Source: an uncultured Oscillibacter sp.
Lineage (GTDB): Bacteria > Bacillota > Clostridia > Oscillospirales > Oscillospiraceae
Reading direction: 5' to 3'
Assembly (NCBI GenBank): GCA_910584995.1
Contig: CAJUDW010000022.1
Location: 1-41,312, forward strand
DNA length: 41,312 nucleotides
Shown here piece after piece: positions 1 to 7,931 of this stretch. The notes under the pieces were generated by a model that saw only the letters and a program-made list of their open reading frames with translations, searched no databases and was not told the origin of the DNA. The translations under genes were made by a program, and so were the position numbers. Numbering within the stretch: position 1 is the first letter of the stretch; each line of letters begins with the position of its first letter.

Positions 1-516
1 AACATGATGGGCGGTCTGGACGTGCCCACCTCCGGCAGCGTTCAGATCAAGGGCACAGAGCTGGCCGAGCTGAACGACGAGCATCTTACCATCTTCCGTC
101 GGCGCAACATCGGTTTTATCTTCCAGAATTACAATCTTGTCCCTGTTCTGAATGTCTATGAAAACATCGTCCTACCCGTAGAGCTGGACGGCGATACGGT
201 GGACAAAAAATTCATGGACGAAGTAATGCGCCTGCTGGCCCTGGAGGACAAGCTGAACAATATGCCCAACAACCTGTCCGGGGGCCAGCAGCAGCGTGTC
301 GCTATCGCCCGCGCTCTCATTTCCAAACCCGCCATCGTCTTGGCTGACGAACCTACCGGCAATCTGGACAGCCGGACGAGCGGCGATGTGCTGGGCCTTT
401 TGAAAACGACCAGCAGCAAATTTCATCAGACGCTGGTGATGATAACCCATAACAACGAGATCGCCCAACTTGCCGACCGCATTATCCGCATTGAGGACGG
501 CAGGATCTTTGAGTAA
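1..516 (+). CDS. ABC transporter ATP-binding protein (5' end outside window)
   Basis: ATPase subunit of a MacB/LolD/bacitracin-type ABC exporter. The reading frame is open to the first base, and the visible protein starts just after where Walker A should be (NMMGGLDVPTSG follows the P-loop in this family), so roughly 50 N-terminal residues lie upstream. Visible motifs in order: Q-loop (FQNYNLVPVLNVYENI), ABC signature LSGGQQQR, Walker B with catalytic Glu (IVLADEPTGNLD), and the H-loop (MITHN). The stop is followed 12 bp later by the permease start, so the two are clearly one operon and should form one complex at the membrane. Family members pump antimicrobial peptides or lipoproteins; the substrate here cannot be read from sequence. 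Base composition of this gene and the next two looks less GC-rich than the rest of the window. Confidence 0.95.
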   Translation, partial: NMMGGLDVPTSGSVQIKGTELAELNDEHLTIFRRRNIGFIFQNYNLVPVLNVYENIVLPVELDGDTVDKKFMDEVMRLLALEDKLNNMPNNLSGGQQQRVAIARALISKPAIVLADEPTGNLDSRTSGDVLGLLKTTSSKFHQTLVMITHNNEIAQLADRIIRIEDGRIFE

Positions 517-528
517 GGGGGGCTGACG

Positions 529-3096
529 ATGAATGACATTTTATTTGGCAACAACAACGGCGCAGTTATCAAGAAGCTGTCAGGCCGCTACTTCAAGGCC
601 AGCAAAAGCAGGAATAGCATTGCGATTATCGCAATCGTTCTGACAACCATACTCTTTACCACCATCTTCACCCTTGGGTCTGGCCTGAAGGACACCGTTC
701 ACGATCAGAACATCCGCAAGGCTGGTGGTGACGGGCAGGCGGTCTTAAATTATATCAGCGATGAAGTTTACAATGATGTAGTGGGAAATCCCCTGATTGA
801 CCGTATCGCCTATACCAAAGCGGTGTCCTACCGGCTGAAAAATCCGGGTTTGGAGCGTTGGCGGTCTGACCTGTGGTATATGGATGACACCGCTCTGGAA
901 TTTGCCCGCTACACCCCCACAACAGGTCACCGGCCCGAAGCGGAAAATGAGATCATCGCAGACACAAAGACACTGGATGCCCTGGGCGTACCGGCGCAGA
1001 TCGGGGAAACCGTTTCTCTGACCTATGAAGTAAAAGGGAAGTTATATACCACCGATTTCACCCTCTGCGGATTTTGGGAAACGGACAGCTTGAGCAACAT
1101 AGGACGGCTGATCGTGTCAAAAGCCTTTGTGGATGCCCATTCAGATATTTTAACCTATACCTATCCTGTGGACAATGATTATTCCGGCGTTGTCTCCGCC
1201 TATGTGATGTTCAGCGGAACAGGCAATATAGAAGCCCGGCTCCATCAGCTGCTTTCCGAAACCGGCTATACCTGCGACACGATGGGCGGCAGCAAGGAGG
1301 ACAGCAATTATGTGATCGCCCGTGTCAGTCCGGCCTATCAGAGCGGCACATTAACGGACAACCCCGCCATGCTGATTTCCGGTATTGTTGGCGTTGCGCT
1401 GATTATCGTAACAGGGTATTTGATTATCTACAACATTTTCCAGATTTCCGTCATTCAGGATATTCAGTCCTACGGACAGCTAAAAACGCTGGGGACAACA
1501 AAGCGGCAGATCAAGCAGCTTATCAACCGGCAGGCGCTCCGGCTGTCCCTGATTGGTATTCCTATCGGCCTGCTGGTAGGCTTCTTCATTGGCCGGGCTT
1601 TGGTGCCTTTCCTGATGAACGGAACGAGTTATACCGCGGACGCCGGGATTAAAGTAACGGTAAATCCTCTGATCTTCATTGGTTCTGCCGCTTTCGCTCT
1701 TTTCACTGTCTTTGTCAGCGTCCGCAAGCCCGCGAAGATTGCCGGTACGGTTTCGGCAATCGAGGCCATCCGCTACACGGAAAATGATACGGCAGCGTTT
1801 GGAAAGCGCAGGGCCAAGGACAAAAAATCGACCCACGGCGCGAAGCTCCACTTTATGGCGCTGGCCAACCTGGGCCGCAACTGCAAGCGTACTGTGCTGG
1901 TGATCGTGTCCATGACATTGAGTTTGGTGCTGTTCAACACGGTATTCACCCTGTCCGGCGGCTTTGATATTGACAAGTATATTGCAAAATTTATGGATAC
2001 AGACTTTGTGATCTCGAACGCAGACTTCTTTCAATACCAGGTTGAAAAAGGCGAACATGACCTGTCCGAGACCTTCATTGAAGCCGTCAGACAAAACGGC
2101 AGTTTTGAGGACGGCGGCAGGCTCTATTCCTCCTGGATGCTGGAAGAACCGTTTTCCACGGAACACAATGCTTTTTTCAGCTATAACAAAGACCTGAACG
2201 GAAATCCTTTTGTAAGACTGTATGGCGCGGACGATTTTCTGTTGAATGGCATGGAAGTCATAGAGGGAACCATCGACCTGGAAAAGCTGAAATCAGGAAA
2301 GTATATCCTGTTGAGCGTAGAGTGTAACGACGATGGAACGGTCATAGAGAACCCCAATATCAGCGTGGGTGATACAGTACGGATCAACCATCTGAAAGCG
2401 GAGGAACTTTCCACCACCATTACAGATAGCTATGACTTTATCATCATGGCAAAAGTCCGGGCCAACGAGAACACGGCCACCACCCGCAACACAGGCGAAT
2501 CTCGGTTCTATCTCCCGACAGAAATCTTCCTGCCGCTGTGTGATAACCCCCATCTGGTCAGTTTCCCCTTTGATGTGAAAGAGGGAACGGAAGCAGAAAT
2601 GGCAGAGTTTTTGAACAGCTATATCGACAGTGTGGAGCCAAGTATGGATTTTGAATCCAAGGCGACCTATACCAGTTCCTTTGACGACCTCACTTCCCTT
2701 ATCATCACCATCGGCGGAGCGTTGAGTATCATCATCGGAATTATCGGCATCGCAAACTTTGTGAACTCCGTCCTGACAAGCGTTATCACCCGTAAAAAAG
2801 AATTTGCCATGCTGCAAAGCATTGGCATGACAGGAAAGCAGTTAAAGCGTATGCTCTCTTTTGAGGGGCTGTATTACGCCGCGGGAACGATCATCACATC
2901 GGCTGTCCTTGGCGTTTTGTTTTCTGTGGTAGTCGTAAGAGGAATTTCAAGCGGAATTTGGTTCTTCACCTATCGCTTTGTCATGTGGCCTATGCTGGTG
3001 ATTTACCCGTTTCTGATCCTCCTGACTGTGGCAATACCGGCGATGCTGTACCGCCAAATCGCCAGGGCCAGTATCATCGAACGGCTGCGGCAGTGA
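529..3096 (+). CDS. ABC transporter permease, FtsX/MacB family
   Basis: Membrane subunit of 855 residues partnering the upstream ATPase. An N-terminal membrane segment (about residues 30-50) is followed by a large extracytoplasmic region, then a first FtsX core of three helices (about 280-410), a second extracytoplasmic region and a second FtsX core at the C-terminus (about 725-850), the two-FtsX layout of lantibiotic/bacitracin-type exporters. The phrases LKTLGTTKRQIKQL and MLQSIGMTGKQLKRML are the repeated cytoplasmic coupling loops typical of FtsX domains. The start is an ATG 12 bp after the ATPase stop, preceded by a G-rich Shine-Dalgarno. The downstream lipoprotein probably belongs to the same transcript. 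Peptide export or resistance is the likely role; the exact substrate is unknown. Confidence 0.93.
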   Translation: MNDILFGNNNGAVIKKLSGRYFKASKSRNSIAIIAIVLTTILFTTIFTLGSGLKDTVHDQNIRKAGGDGQAVLNYISDEVYNDVVGNPLIDRIAYTKAVSYRLKNPGLERWRSDLWYMDDTALEFARYTPTTGHRPEAENEIIADTKTLDALGVPAQIGETVSLTYEVKGKLYTTDFTLCGFWETDSLSNIGRLIVSKAFVDAHSDILTYTYPVDNDYSGVVSAYVMFSGTGNIEARLHQLLSETGYTCDTMGGSKEDSNYVIARVSPAYQSGTLTDNPAMLISGIVGVALIIVTGYLIIYNIFQISVIQDIQSYGQLKTLGTTKRQIKQLINRQALRLSLIGIPIGLLVGFFIGRALVPFLMNGTSYTADAGIKVTVNPLIFIGSAAFALFTVFVSVRKPAKIAGTVSAIEAIRYTENDTAAFGKRRAKDKKSTHGAKLHFMALANLGRNCKRTVLVIVSMTLSLVLFNTVFTLSGGFDIDKYIAKFMDTDFVISNADFFQYQVEKGEHDLSETFIEAVRQNGSFEDGGRLYSSWMLEEPFSTEHNAFFSYNKDLNGNPFVRLYGADDFLLNGMEVIEGTIDLEKLKSGKYILLSVECNDDGTVIENPNISVGDTVRINHLKAEELSTTITDSYDFIIMAKVRANENTATTRNTGESRFYLPTEIFLPLCDNPHLVSFPFDVKEGTEAEMAEFLNSYIDSVEPSMDFESKATYTSSFDDLTSLIITIGGALSIIIGIIGIANFVNSVLTSVITRKKEFAMLQSIGMTGKQLKRMLSFEGLYYAAGTIITSAVLGVLFSVVVVRGISSGIWFFTYRFVMWPMLVIYPFLILLTVAIPAMLYRQIARASIIERLRQ

Positions 3097-3153
3097 TAAA
3101 AAAGCCGGCTGCTCTGGAAATCGAACCGATTAACAAAAAGGAGAGAATGTAAA

Positions 3154-3999
3154 ATGAGAAAACTATTGACCTGGGCGGCATTATTGGCCGCACTGCTGAC
3201 ACTTGCAGGCTGCGCCGGAAAGGAACCGCCGGAACCCAAGTGGGAAGATCCCCTTTACCGCACGGTGGTCTATAACAGCGGGGAAGATGAAAGCGACGCA
3301 AAGTATTTGGAAATTGCACAGCGCAGCCAAAAACTACTGGCTCTGCTGGAGGAAAAAGCAGGGGCGTTTGTTATGGACGCATACAACTACCAGACGATGG
3401 ATGATGAGGGGACGCCCCTATATACCATGAATAATCCAGAAGTCCCAATCGAGATCGCTCCTGCTGGAATGTCTATACAGGTGAGCCGTGAATATTTCAA
3501 GTGGAATCCTATTGAAACAGAAGATGGTTCGGAATTGGAAGCACAGATCGTGCTGGATGATTTGACGCTGAATCTGTTAGTGCCTAACCAGTACCGTGAT
3601 ATGGAGAAGGAAATATTGGCTGCCTGGAGAGAATACTTTTACTTTGAAAAAGTGGAAGCCGAGAACGATTATAATGAATTAGCTGGCAGAAAAGAACGTC
3701 TGGACATCGCAGAAAATCAACTGACTGTGAACATTATATATGTGAAAGATGGTCAGAGGTACTTTACTTATCGGAGTGATTGTGCATCTGCTGACGGAAA
3801 TTGGATCACTGATCCTCTGGTACAGATTTATACCGGGAATATTCACTGCAACTATGCTCACAGCTTTCTGACGCAGTGGACATATATCCCTTCGGAAGCA
3901 GGTTCACCAGAAAAGGCTTACGAGGAAATAGTTCCCTATATTTTGGAGTGCGGCGCTCAGGAGAGTTTGAAAGAACTGCGCCCTTTGCAGAATAAGTAA
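3154..3999 (+). CDS. Lipoprotein associated with FtsX-type ABC transporter
   Basis: A 281-residue protein beginning with a lipoprotein signal peptide: basic MRK, a hydrophobic stretch and the lipobox LAGC, with the lipidated Cys at residue 20. The start ATG has AAGGAGAG about 10 bp upstream. The mature part is soluble, acidic and without recognisable catalytic motifs. It resembles, only weakly, the extracytoplasmic part of bacteriocin-associated membrane proteins that travel with such ABC transporters; that comparison is from memory and not certain. It lies 57 bp after the permease on the same strand and is probably cotranscribed, suggesting a surface accessory to the exporter. Function not established. 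Confidence 0.85.
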   Translation: MRKLLTWAALLAALLTLAGCAGKEPPEPKWEDPLYRTVVYNSGEDESDAKYLEIAQRSQKLLALLEEKAGAFVMDAYNYQTMDDEGTPLYTMNNPEVPIEIAPAGMSIQVSREYFKWNPIETEDGSELEAQIVLDDLTLNLLVPNQYRDMEKEILAAWREYFYFEKVEAENDYNELAGRKERLDIAENQLTVNIIYVKDGQRYFTYRSDCASADGNWITDPLVQIYTGNIHCNYAHSFLTQWTYIPSEAGSPEKAYEEIVPYILECGAQESLKELRPLQNK

Positions 4000-4134
4000 G
4001 GTAAAACAGTGTTTTTGGGGAATAAGACAATATTGGCGATTTAGAATAAAACCTGAAGCAAATTTTCAACCTAGCTTTTCATATCTCGGCAAATGGCGAT
4101 AAGTCTTGGCGTAAAAGGCTTTTGAAATAGACGG
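4000..4134. other. AT-rich intergenic stretch without a gene
   Basis: Between the lipoprotein stop and the hairpin serving the convergent transporter gene. It is distinctly AT-rich compared with the DNA after it. No convincing promoter, RNA or short gene was seen. Confidence 0.6.
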
Positions 4135-4163
4135 GCCCCCGGAGAACATTGTTCTCCGGGGGC
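4135..4163. terminator. Bidirectional hairpin between convergent genes
   Basis: A 13-bp perfect stem (GCCCCCGGAGAAC at 4135-4147 with its complement at 4151-4163) and a 3-nt loop. It sits 36 bp past the stop of the NhaC-family gene and after the lipoprotein gene, so it probably ends transcripts from both sides. Flanking T-runs are weak on both strands. Confidence 0.75.
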
Positions 4164-4198
4164 TCTTCATGATTTCTATCAAGATATGCGCGCTGGAT

Positions 4199-5809
4199 TT
4201 ACGCTTTCTTTCCGTGCATCCGGCCAATGAAGAACAGGGTACCCAGCATCAGGATGATGGCAACAGGCAGCATCACGAAAGCGTTGGGCACAAAGCCCGC
4301 GATAACATAGCACACAAAGCTTACCGCCGCGCAGGTGATGGCATAGGGCAGCTGGGTGGACACATGGTTCACGTGGTCGCACTGGGCGCCGGCAGAGGCC
4401 ATGATGGTGGTATCGGAAATGGGGGAGCAATGGTCGCCGCAGACGGCGCCGGCCATGCAGGCGGAGATGCAGACAATGCCAAGGGGGTTATCCATGGGGA
4501 ACACGCTCTGGACAATGGGGATCAGCATACCGAAGGTGCCCCAGCTGGTGCCGGTAGCAAAGGCCAGGAAGCAGCCGATCAGGAACACGATAGCCGGCAG
4601 AAGCATCTGGAAACTCCTGGCGTTGGCCTTCACAAACTCCTCCACAAAAAGCTTGGCGCCCAGGGAGTCGGTCATGCCCTTCAGGCTCCAGGCGAAGGTG
4701 AGGATCAAAATGGCGGGGACCATGGCCTTAAAGCCCTCGGGGATGGATTCCATCATATCCCGGAAACTCATGGAGCGGCGGATGAGGTAGTAGATAATCG
4801 TAACCACCAGGGCAAAAGCGGAGCCCAGCATCAGGCCCACGGAGGCGTCGGAGTTGGAGAAGGCGGTGACAAAACCCTCGCCCTCAAAGAAGCCGCCGGA
4901 GTAAATCATCCCGATGACGCAGAATACAATCAGCACCACAATGGGGAACACCAGGTCGATGACCTTACCCTTGCCCTCCACCTCGTCGGAACCGGCATTG
5001 GCGTAGGGGTTCTTTCCAGAGAACAGATCACCCTTCTCCTGGGCGTTTTTCTCGTGGCTGGCCATGGGGCCGTATTCCACCTTCATCATCGCCAGGCCAA
5101 TCATCATGACCACGGTGAGAATGGCATAGAAATTGAAGGGGATGGCGCGGATAAAGAGGTTCAGGCCCTGGCCGTCCTCAGCGAAGCTGGCCACAGCCGC
5201 CGCCCAGGAGGAAACCGGGGCGATGATGCAGACCGGCGCCGCCGTGGCGTCAATCAGGTAGGCCAGCTTGGCCCGGGAGATGTTGTGCTTGTCGGTAACA
5301 GGCCGCATAACGGAACCCACCGTCAGGCAGTTGAAATAGTCGTCGATGAAAATCAGGCAGCCCAGCAGGACGGAGGCCAGCTGCGCCCCTACCCGGGACT
5401 TGATATGGATCTGGGCCCAGCGGCCGAAGGCAGCGGAACCGCCTGCCCGGTTCATCAGGCTCACCATAGCGCCCAGAATCACCAGGAAAATCAGAATACC
5501 CATGTTGTAGGGATCTGTCAGGGAGGCCACGATGCCGTTGTTGAACACATGGAGGACAGTGCTCTCAAAGGCAAAGTTGGAGTGCAGCAAACCGCCTGCC
5601 AGAATACCGATGAACAGGGAACTGTAGACCTCCTTGGTGATCAGGGCCAGGGCGATGGCAATGACAGGGGGCAGCAACGCCCAGGCGGTGTTGTAGAAAT
5701 TGCTGGTGATCTCCTCTTCCCCGGCGGCAAAAGCCGGGACGGTCATAGCCGTACAGGCCAGGGCCACGAGAACCAGCAGGGGCAAAAGCCTTTTTGCGAG
5801 TTTTCTCAT
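4199..5809 (-). CDS. NhaC-family Na+/H+ antiporter, probable lysine transporter
   Basis: Integral membrane protein of 536 residues with a signal-like N-terminus (MRKLAKRLLPLLVLVALA, ending near VPAFAA) followed by many hydrophobic helices of the NhaC superfamily (PF03553). Family-like features include the GDHCSPISDTT loop near the C-terminus and the IDDYFNCLTVGSVMRPV segment. The ATG at 5809 was chosen because GAGAGGAAA lies directly upstream and because longer in-frame extensions would run through the riboswitch. The gene sits behind a lysine riboswitch. Established knowledge: lysine-riboswitch-controlled NhaC-type genes (called LysW in comparative genomics) are predicted lysine transporters. 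The same substrate is inferred here; simple Na+/H+ exchange remains an alternative. Confidence 0.93.
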   Translation of the reverse strand: MRKLAKRLLPLLVLVALACTAMTVPAFAAGEEEITSNFYNTAWALLPPVIAIALALITKEVYSSLFIGILAGGLLHSNFAFESTVLHVFNNGIVASLTDPYNMGILIFLVILGAMVSLMNRAGGSAAFGRWAQIHIKSRVGAQLASVLLGCLIFIDDYFNCLTVGSVMRPVTDKHNISRAKLAYLIDATAAPVCIIAPVSSWAAAVASFAEDGQGLNLFIRAIPFNFYAILTVVMMIGLAMMKVEYGPMASHEKNAQEKGDLFSGKNPYANAGSDEVEGKGKVIDLVFPIVVLIVFCVIGMIYSGGFFEGEGFVTAFSNSDASVGLMLGSAFALVVTIIYYLIRRSMSFRDMMESIPEGFKAMVPAILILTFAWSLKGMTDSLGAKLFVEEFVKANARSFQMLLPAIVFLIGCFLAFATGTSWGTFGMLIPIVQSVFPMDNPLGIVCISACMAGAVCGDHCSPISDTTIMASAGAQCDHVNHVSTQLPYAITCAAVSFVCYVIAGFVPNAFVMLPVAIILMLGTLFFIGRMHGKKA

Positions 5810-5861
5810 TTTCCTCTCTCCTACTACAATAATAATTGCTGTGGCAAACCCGCCGCAGATG

Positions 5862-5897
5862 CAAAATAAAAGGAAGCCATGACGGATCATGACTTCC
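5862..5897 (-). terminator. Riboswitch expression-platform terminator
   Basis: On the minus strand an 11-bp stem with one G-U pair (GGAAGTCATGA, 4-nt loop, TCATGGCTTCC) is followed directly by TTTTATTTT. It lies between the lysine aptamer and the start codon. An upstream stretch overlapping the 5' arm could form the alternative antiterminator. This is the classic lysine-off transcription-attenuation arrangement. Confidence 0.9.
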
Positions 5898-5915
5898 TGA
5901 CGGGACTTTTGGAAC

Positions 5916-6077
5916 CATGATAGCGCTTCACCAGAGTGACAGTCCGGCGGGTATTCCCCGACGGCCCAGGCAAGCGGCGGCAGACACCTCCACTCCCTTC
6001 GGCGGCGCCCCCTTTCTCCGTCCGCAGCTGTCTGGCCTGGCGGACGGGTACTGATGAGAACCGCGCCTCTATCCATG
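5916..6077 (-). promoter_or_regulatory. Lysine riboswitch aptamer (L box)
   Basis: Read on the minus strand, the conserved five-way-junction blocks appear in the right order: AGAGGCGCG after the P1 5' strand, AGTA, AAAGGGGGCGCCGCCGAAG, CTTGCCTGGGCC, CTGTCACTC, then GCGCTATCATG closing P1. P1 forms between CATGGATAG at the 5' end and CTATCATG at the 3' end with one bulged G. The order and spelling match the RF00168 consensus as remembered from B. subtilis lysC. When lysine binds, the following terminator should form and transcription of the NhaC-family gene stop. Confidence 0.93.
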
Positions 6078-6092
6078 TATTGATTTTGGGAC

Positions 6093-6122
6093 ATCATATC
6101 ACGGCTTCCGGATTTCTGTCAA
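6093..6122 (-). promoter_or_regulatory. Sigma-A promoter of the lysine-riboswitch transcript
   Basis: On the minus strand a perfect -35 TTGACA (6117-6122) and a -10 TATGAT (6093-6098) separated by 18 bp. The implied start lies just upstream of the aptamer P1 strand, so the whole riboswitch would be transcribed. Confidence 0.8.
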
Positions 6123-6196
6123 CAGGATTTTCCAGGAAGAATGGGAATTTTATTCACTTCGTCAAAAATAGTTCATCTATTTCCCCGGAAGTATGC

Positions 6197-6202
6197 TATA
6201 AT
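6197..6202 (+). promoter_or_regulatory. Probable -10 element for the PAP2 phosphatase gene
   Basis: A perfect TATAAT 60 bp before the start codon. The best -35 candidate is TTCATC 19 bp upstream, which is weak in sequence and spacing, so only the -10 is well supported. Confidence 0.5.
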
Positions 6203-6261
6203 CAACACACAGAAAGTAACTGGCGGGTTCCTGTGAAAATCCGCCGGAGAGGAGGCGCGCT

Positions 6262-6813
6262 ATGCAGGCTGCGGAATTAGCGATACTGGACTGGATACAG
6301 GCCTACGGGCGGTACGGCTTTTTGGACGTGATCCTGCCCTTTATCAGCAGCCTCTGCGACCACGGGGAAATCTGGATTCTGCTGGCAGCGGTCCTGCTGG
6401 CCTTCCGGCAGACACGGCGGCAGGGGCTGGCTGTCTCCTGCGGCCTGACGCTGGATCTGATTGCCTGCAACCTGCTGCTCAAGCCCCTCTTCGGCCGGAT
6501 ACGGCCCTTTGCGGTCAACACTGCCATAGAACTCCTCACCCGGGCGCCGGGGGACGCCTCCTTCCCCTCCGGACACACTGCCGCCTCCTTTGCCGCCGTG
6601 TTTGCCCTGCGGTATTCCGGCAGCAGGCTTTGGAAGCCTGCCCTGGCGCTGGCGGTTGTCATTGCCCTCTCCCGGCTGTATCTGTACGTCCACTGGCCCA
6701 CCGATGTGGCAGGCGGGGCGGTTTTGGGAGCCGCCGCCGGATGGGCCGGGGGATGGCTGGCGGAACGGTTGGCAGGCCAAATGGAAAAAAGGCGCAATAA
6801 AACCCGGGGCTGA
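6262..6813 (+). CDS. PAP2-family membrane phosphatase
   Basis: A 183-residue integral membrane phosphatase. The three PAP2 catalytic blocks are intact: K-x6-RP (KPLFGRIRP, about residues 74-82), PSGH (about 97-100) and SRxxLxVHWPTD (about 135-146), which supply the phosphate-binding Lys/Arg, the acid-base His and the nucleophilic His. Hydrophobic helices surround them, placing the active site on the outer membrane face. Family members such as BcrC dephosphorylate undecaprenyl pyrophosphate or phosphatidyl phosphates; which applies here is not decided by sequence. GGAGAGGAGG precedes the ATG. It stands alone between divergent and convergent neighbours, so it is its own transcript. Confidence 0.93.
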   Translation: MQAAELAILDWIQAYGRYGFLDVILPFISSLCDHGEIWILLAAVLLAFRQTRRQGLAVSCGLTLDLIACNLLLKPLFGRIRPFAVNTAIELLTRAPGDASFPSGHTAASFAAVFALRYSGSRLWKPALALAVVIALSRLYLYVHWPTDVAGGAVLGAAAGWAGGWLAERLAGQMEKRRNKTRG

Positions 6814-6829
6814 CTGCCCCGGGTTTTCC
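6801..6829. terminator. Hairpin terminator, PAP2 gene and convergent repeat-protein gene
   Basis: A GC-rich inverted repeat (CCCGGGGC with GCCCCGGG around a short loop) followed on the plus strand by TTTT. It overlaps the end of the PAP2 gene and lies just beyond the stop of the convergent minus-strand gene, so it can serve both. Confidence 0.8.
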
Positions 6830-6845
6830 GATTGCCGGTATTTTG

Positions 6846-7580
6846 TCAACAGTGCCCGTGACGGCCGCCATGGTGGCGGCCATTGCCATTGGCCGGGGCG
6901 GAAGCCGCCGCCTGGATGCAGCTGCCGTCACAGAAGCCGTTTGCGTGGCCGTACCCGCAGTAGGTGACCCCATTGTGGACGTGGAGGCCTGTTTTCGTGC
7001 AGCCGCTCACCGTGCAGAGGGCACGGCAGCTGCCGTCGCAGAAGCCGTTTGCGTGGCCGTACCCGCAGTAGGTAACCCCGTCGTGGACGTGGGAGCCTGC
7101 CTCCGTGCAGCCGCCCACCGTGCAGAGGGCATGGCAGTTACCGTCGCAGAAGCCGTTTGCGTGGCCGTACCCGCAGTAGGTAACCCCGTTGTGGACATGG
7201 GGGCCTGCCTCCGTGCAGCCGCCCACCGTGCAGAGGGCATGGCAGTTACCGTCGCAGAAGCCGTTTGCGTGGCCGTACCCGCAGTAGGTAACCCCGCTGT
7301 GGACATGGGGGCCTGCCTCCGTGCAGCCGTTCACCGTACAGAGGGCATGGCAGTTACCGTCGCAGAGGCCGCTTGCGTGGCCGTATCCGCAGTAGGTGAC
7401 CCCGTTATGGACGTGACGCCCCGTAAGTTCACAGCCCGCCGCAGTACAAACCCGGCAGGAAACCGTCCCGCCCGTCACCGCCCGGCGGCCGTGATGCCCA
7501 CAGGCCAAAGCCGCGGAGACCAATACGCCGGCCGTAAGCAAAGCCGCCAATCCGGCAGCAAAAAACCTTGTTTTCCTCAT
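6846..7580 (-). CDS. Secreted Cys/His-rich repeat protein, unrecognised family
   Basis: A 244-residue exported protein I cannot assign to a named family. The ATG at 7580 has AAGGAG 8 bp upstream; a GTG nine bases earlier would overlap that site. Residues 1-26 are a signal peptide ending ALA-C, fitting either signal peptidase I or a loose lipobox. Residues 42-220 are five tandem repeats of about 36 residues, each with five Cys (CxxxC, GC, YC, FC) and three or four His, including HVH and GYGHANGFCDG. The tail is His-rich (HHGGRHGHC). About 28 Cys in all is extreme for an exported protein. It lies directly downstream of copA and csoR, which suggests extracellular metal binding, perhaps copper, but it seems to have its own promoter without a CsoR box. 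Disulfide-stabilised structural repeats are the alternative. Confidence 0.85.
   Translation of the reverse strand: MRKTRFFAAGLAALLTAGVLVSAALACGHHGRRAVTGGTVSCRVCTAAGCELTGRHVHNGVTYCGYGHASGLCDGNCHALCTVNGCTEAGPHVHSGVTYCGYGHANGFCDGNCHALCTVGGCTEAGPHVHNGVTYCGYGHANGFCDGNCHALCTVGGCTEAGSHVHDGVTYCGYGHANGFCDGSCRALCTVSGCTKTGLHVHNGVTYCGYGHANGFCDGSCIQAAASAPANGNGRHHGGRHGHC
6921..7457 (-). repeat. Five tandem 105-108-bp coding repeats
   Basis: Units at 7353-7457 (105 bp, most divergent), 7245-7352, 7137-7244, 7029-7136 and 6921-7028. Units 2 to 4 are nearly identical at the DNA level, implying recent duplication or gene conversion. They encode the Cys/His repeats of the exported protein and leave an open reading frame on the opposite strand as well. 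Confidence 0.95.
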
Positions 7581-7632
7581 GGCAACCACTCCTTTTGTCT
7601 GTTTCTATTGATCCATAAGTCTATTCATCTTG

Positions 7633-7661
7633 ACTATACCATATCCGGCAGCGGAATACAA
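7633..7661 (-). promoter_or_regulatory. Probable promoter of the Cys/His repeat gene
   Basis: On the minus strand TTGTAT (7656-7661), a 17-bp spacer, then TATAGT (7633-7638), with the start codon 53 bp further on. No palindrome like the CsoR boxes upstream of csoR overlaps it. Confidence 0.6.
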
Positions 7662-7688
7662 GGGCCAGATCCCCAGAAAACGGGGGAG

Positions 7689-7713
7689 CGGGCGGAGGAT
7701 TTCCCCCCGCCCG
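7689..7713 (-). terminator. Hairpin after copA
   Basis: A 7-bp GC stem (CGGGCGG with CCGCCCG) just past the copA stop. The following T-run is short (GTTTTCT), so termination may be partial and the repeat-protein gene could be read through. Confidence 0.45.
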
Positions 7714-7721
7714 GACATGCC

Positions 7722-7931
7722 TCAGCGGATTTCCAGTACCTTGTAATCCTGATCCTCCACTGCCTTCCGCAGGGCGGCTTCGTCCGCCTCTGCCGCCAGC
7801 GTCACCACGGCGGTGCCCGCCTCGTGGCTGACGGCGGCCTCCTGAACCTCCGGCAGGGCCTCCAGGGCCTTCTTCACCCGGGCCTCGCAGTGCCCGCACA
7901 TCATGCCTTCAATTTTCATGGTCTTTTCCAT
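7722..7931 (-). CDS. copZ: Possible independently translated CopZ-like copper chaperone inside copA
   Basis: The last 69 codons of copA form a complete HMA copper chaperone with metal motif MCGHC and the usual CopZ length. On the minus strand AGGAGG (complement at 7943-7948) lies 11 bp before an ATG at 7931, in the copA frame. Nothing else in the linker needs such a site. Two readings: a former separate copZ that lost the copA stop codon, or a dual-output gene making both fused and free chaperone. Known parallel: E. coli makes a CopZ-like fragment from copA by programmed frameshifting, a different mechanism. Independent translation is inference. Confidence 0.5.
   Translation of the reverse strand: MEKTMKIEGMMCGHCEARVKKALEALPEVQEAAVSHEAGTAVVTLAAEADEAALRKAVEDQDYKVLEIR

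Noticed and set aside
4169..5869. A 566-codon plus-strand frame rich in His, Gly and Gln
   Set aside because: It is the complement of the NhaC-family gene, whose protein has recognisable transport helices and a riboswitch.
6921..7457. Tandem repeats considered as a CRISPR array
   Set aside because: Units are about 108 bp without spacers and encode a repeated peptide; no cas gene is present.
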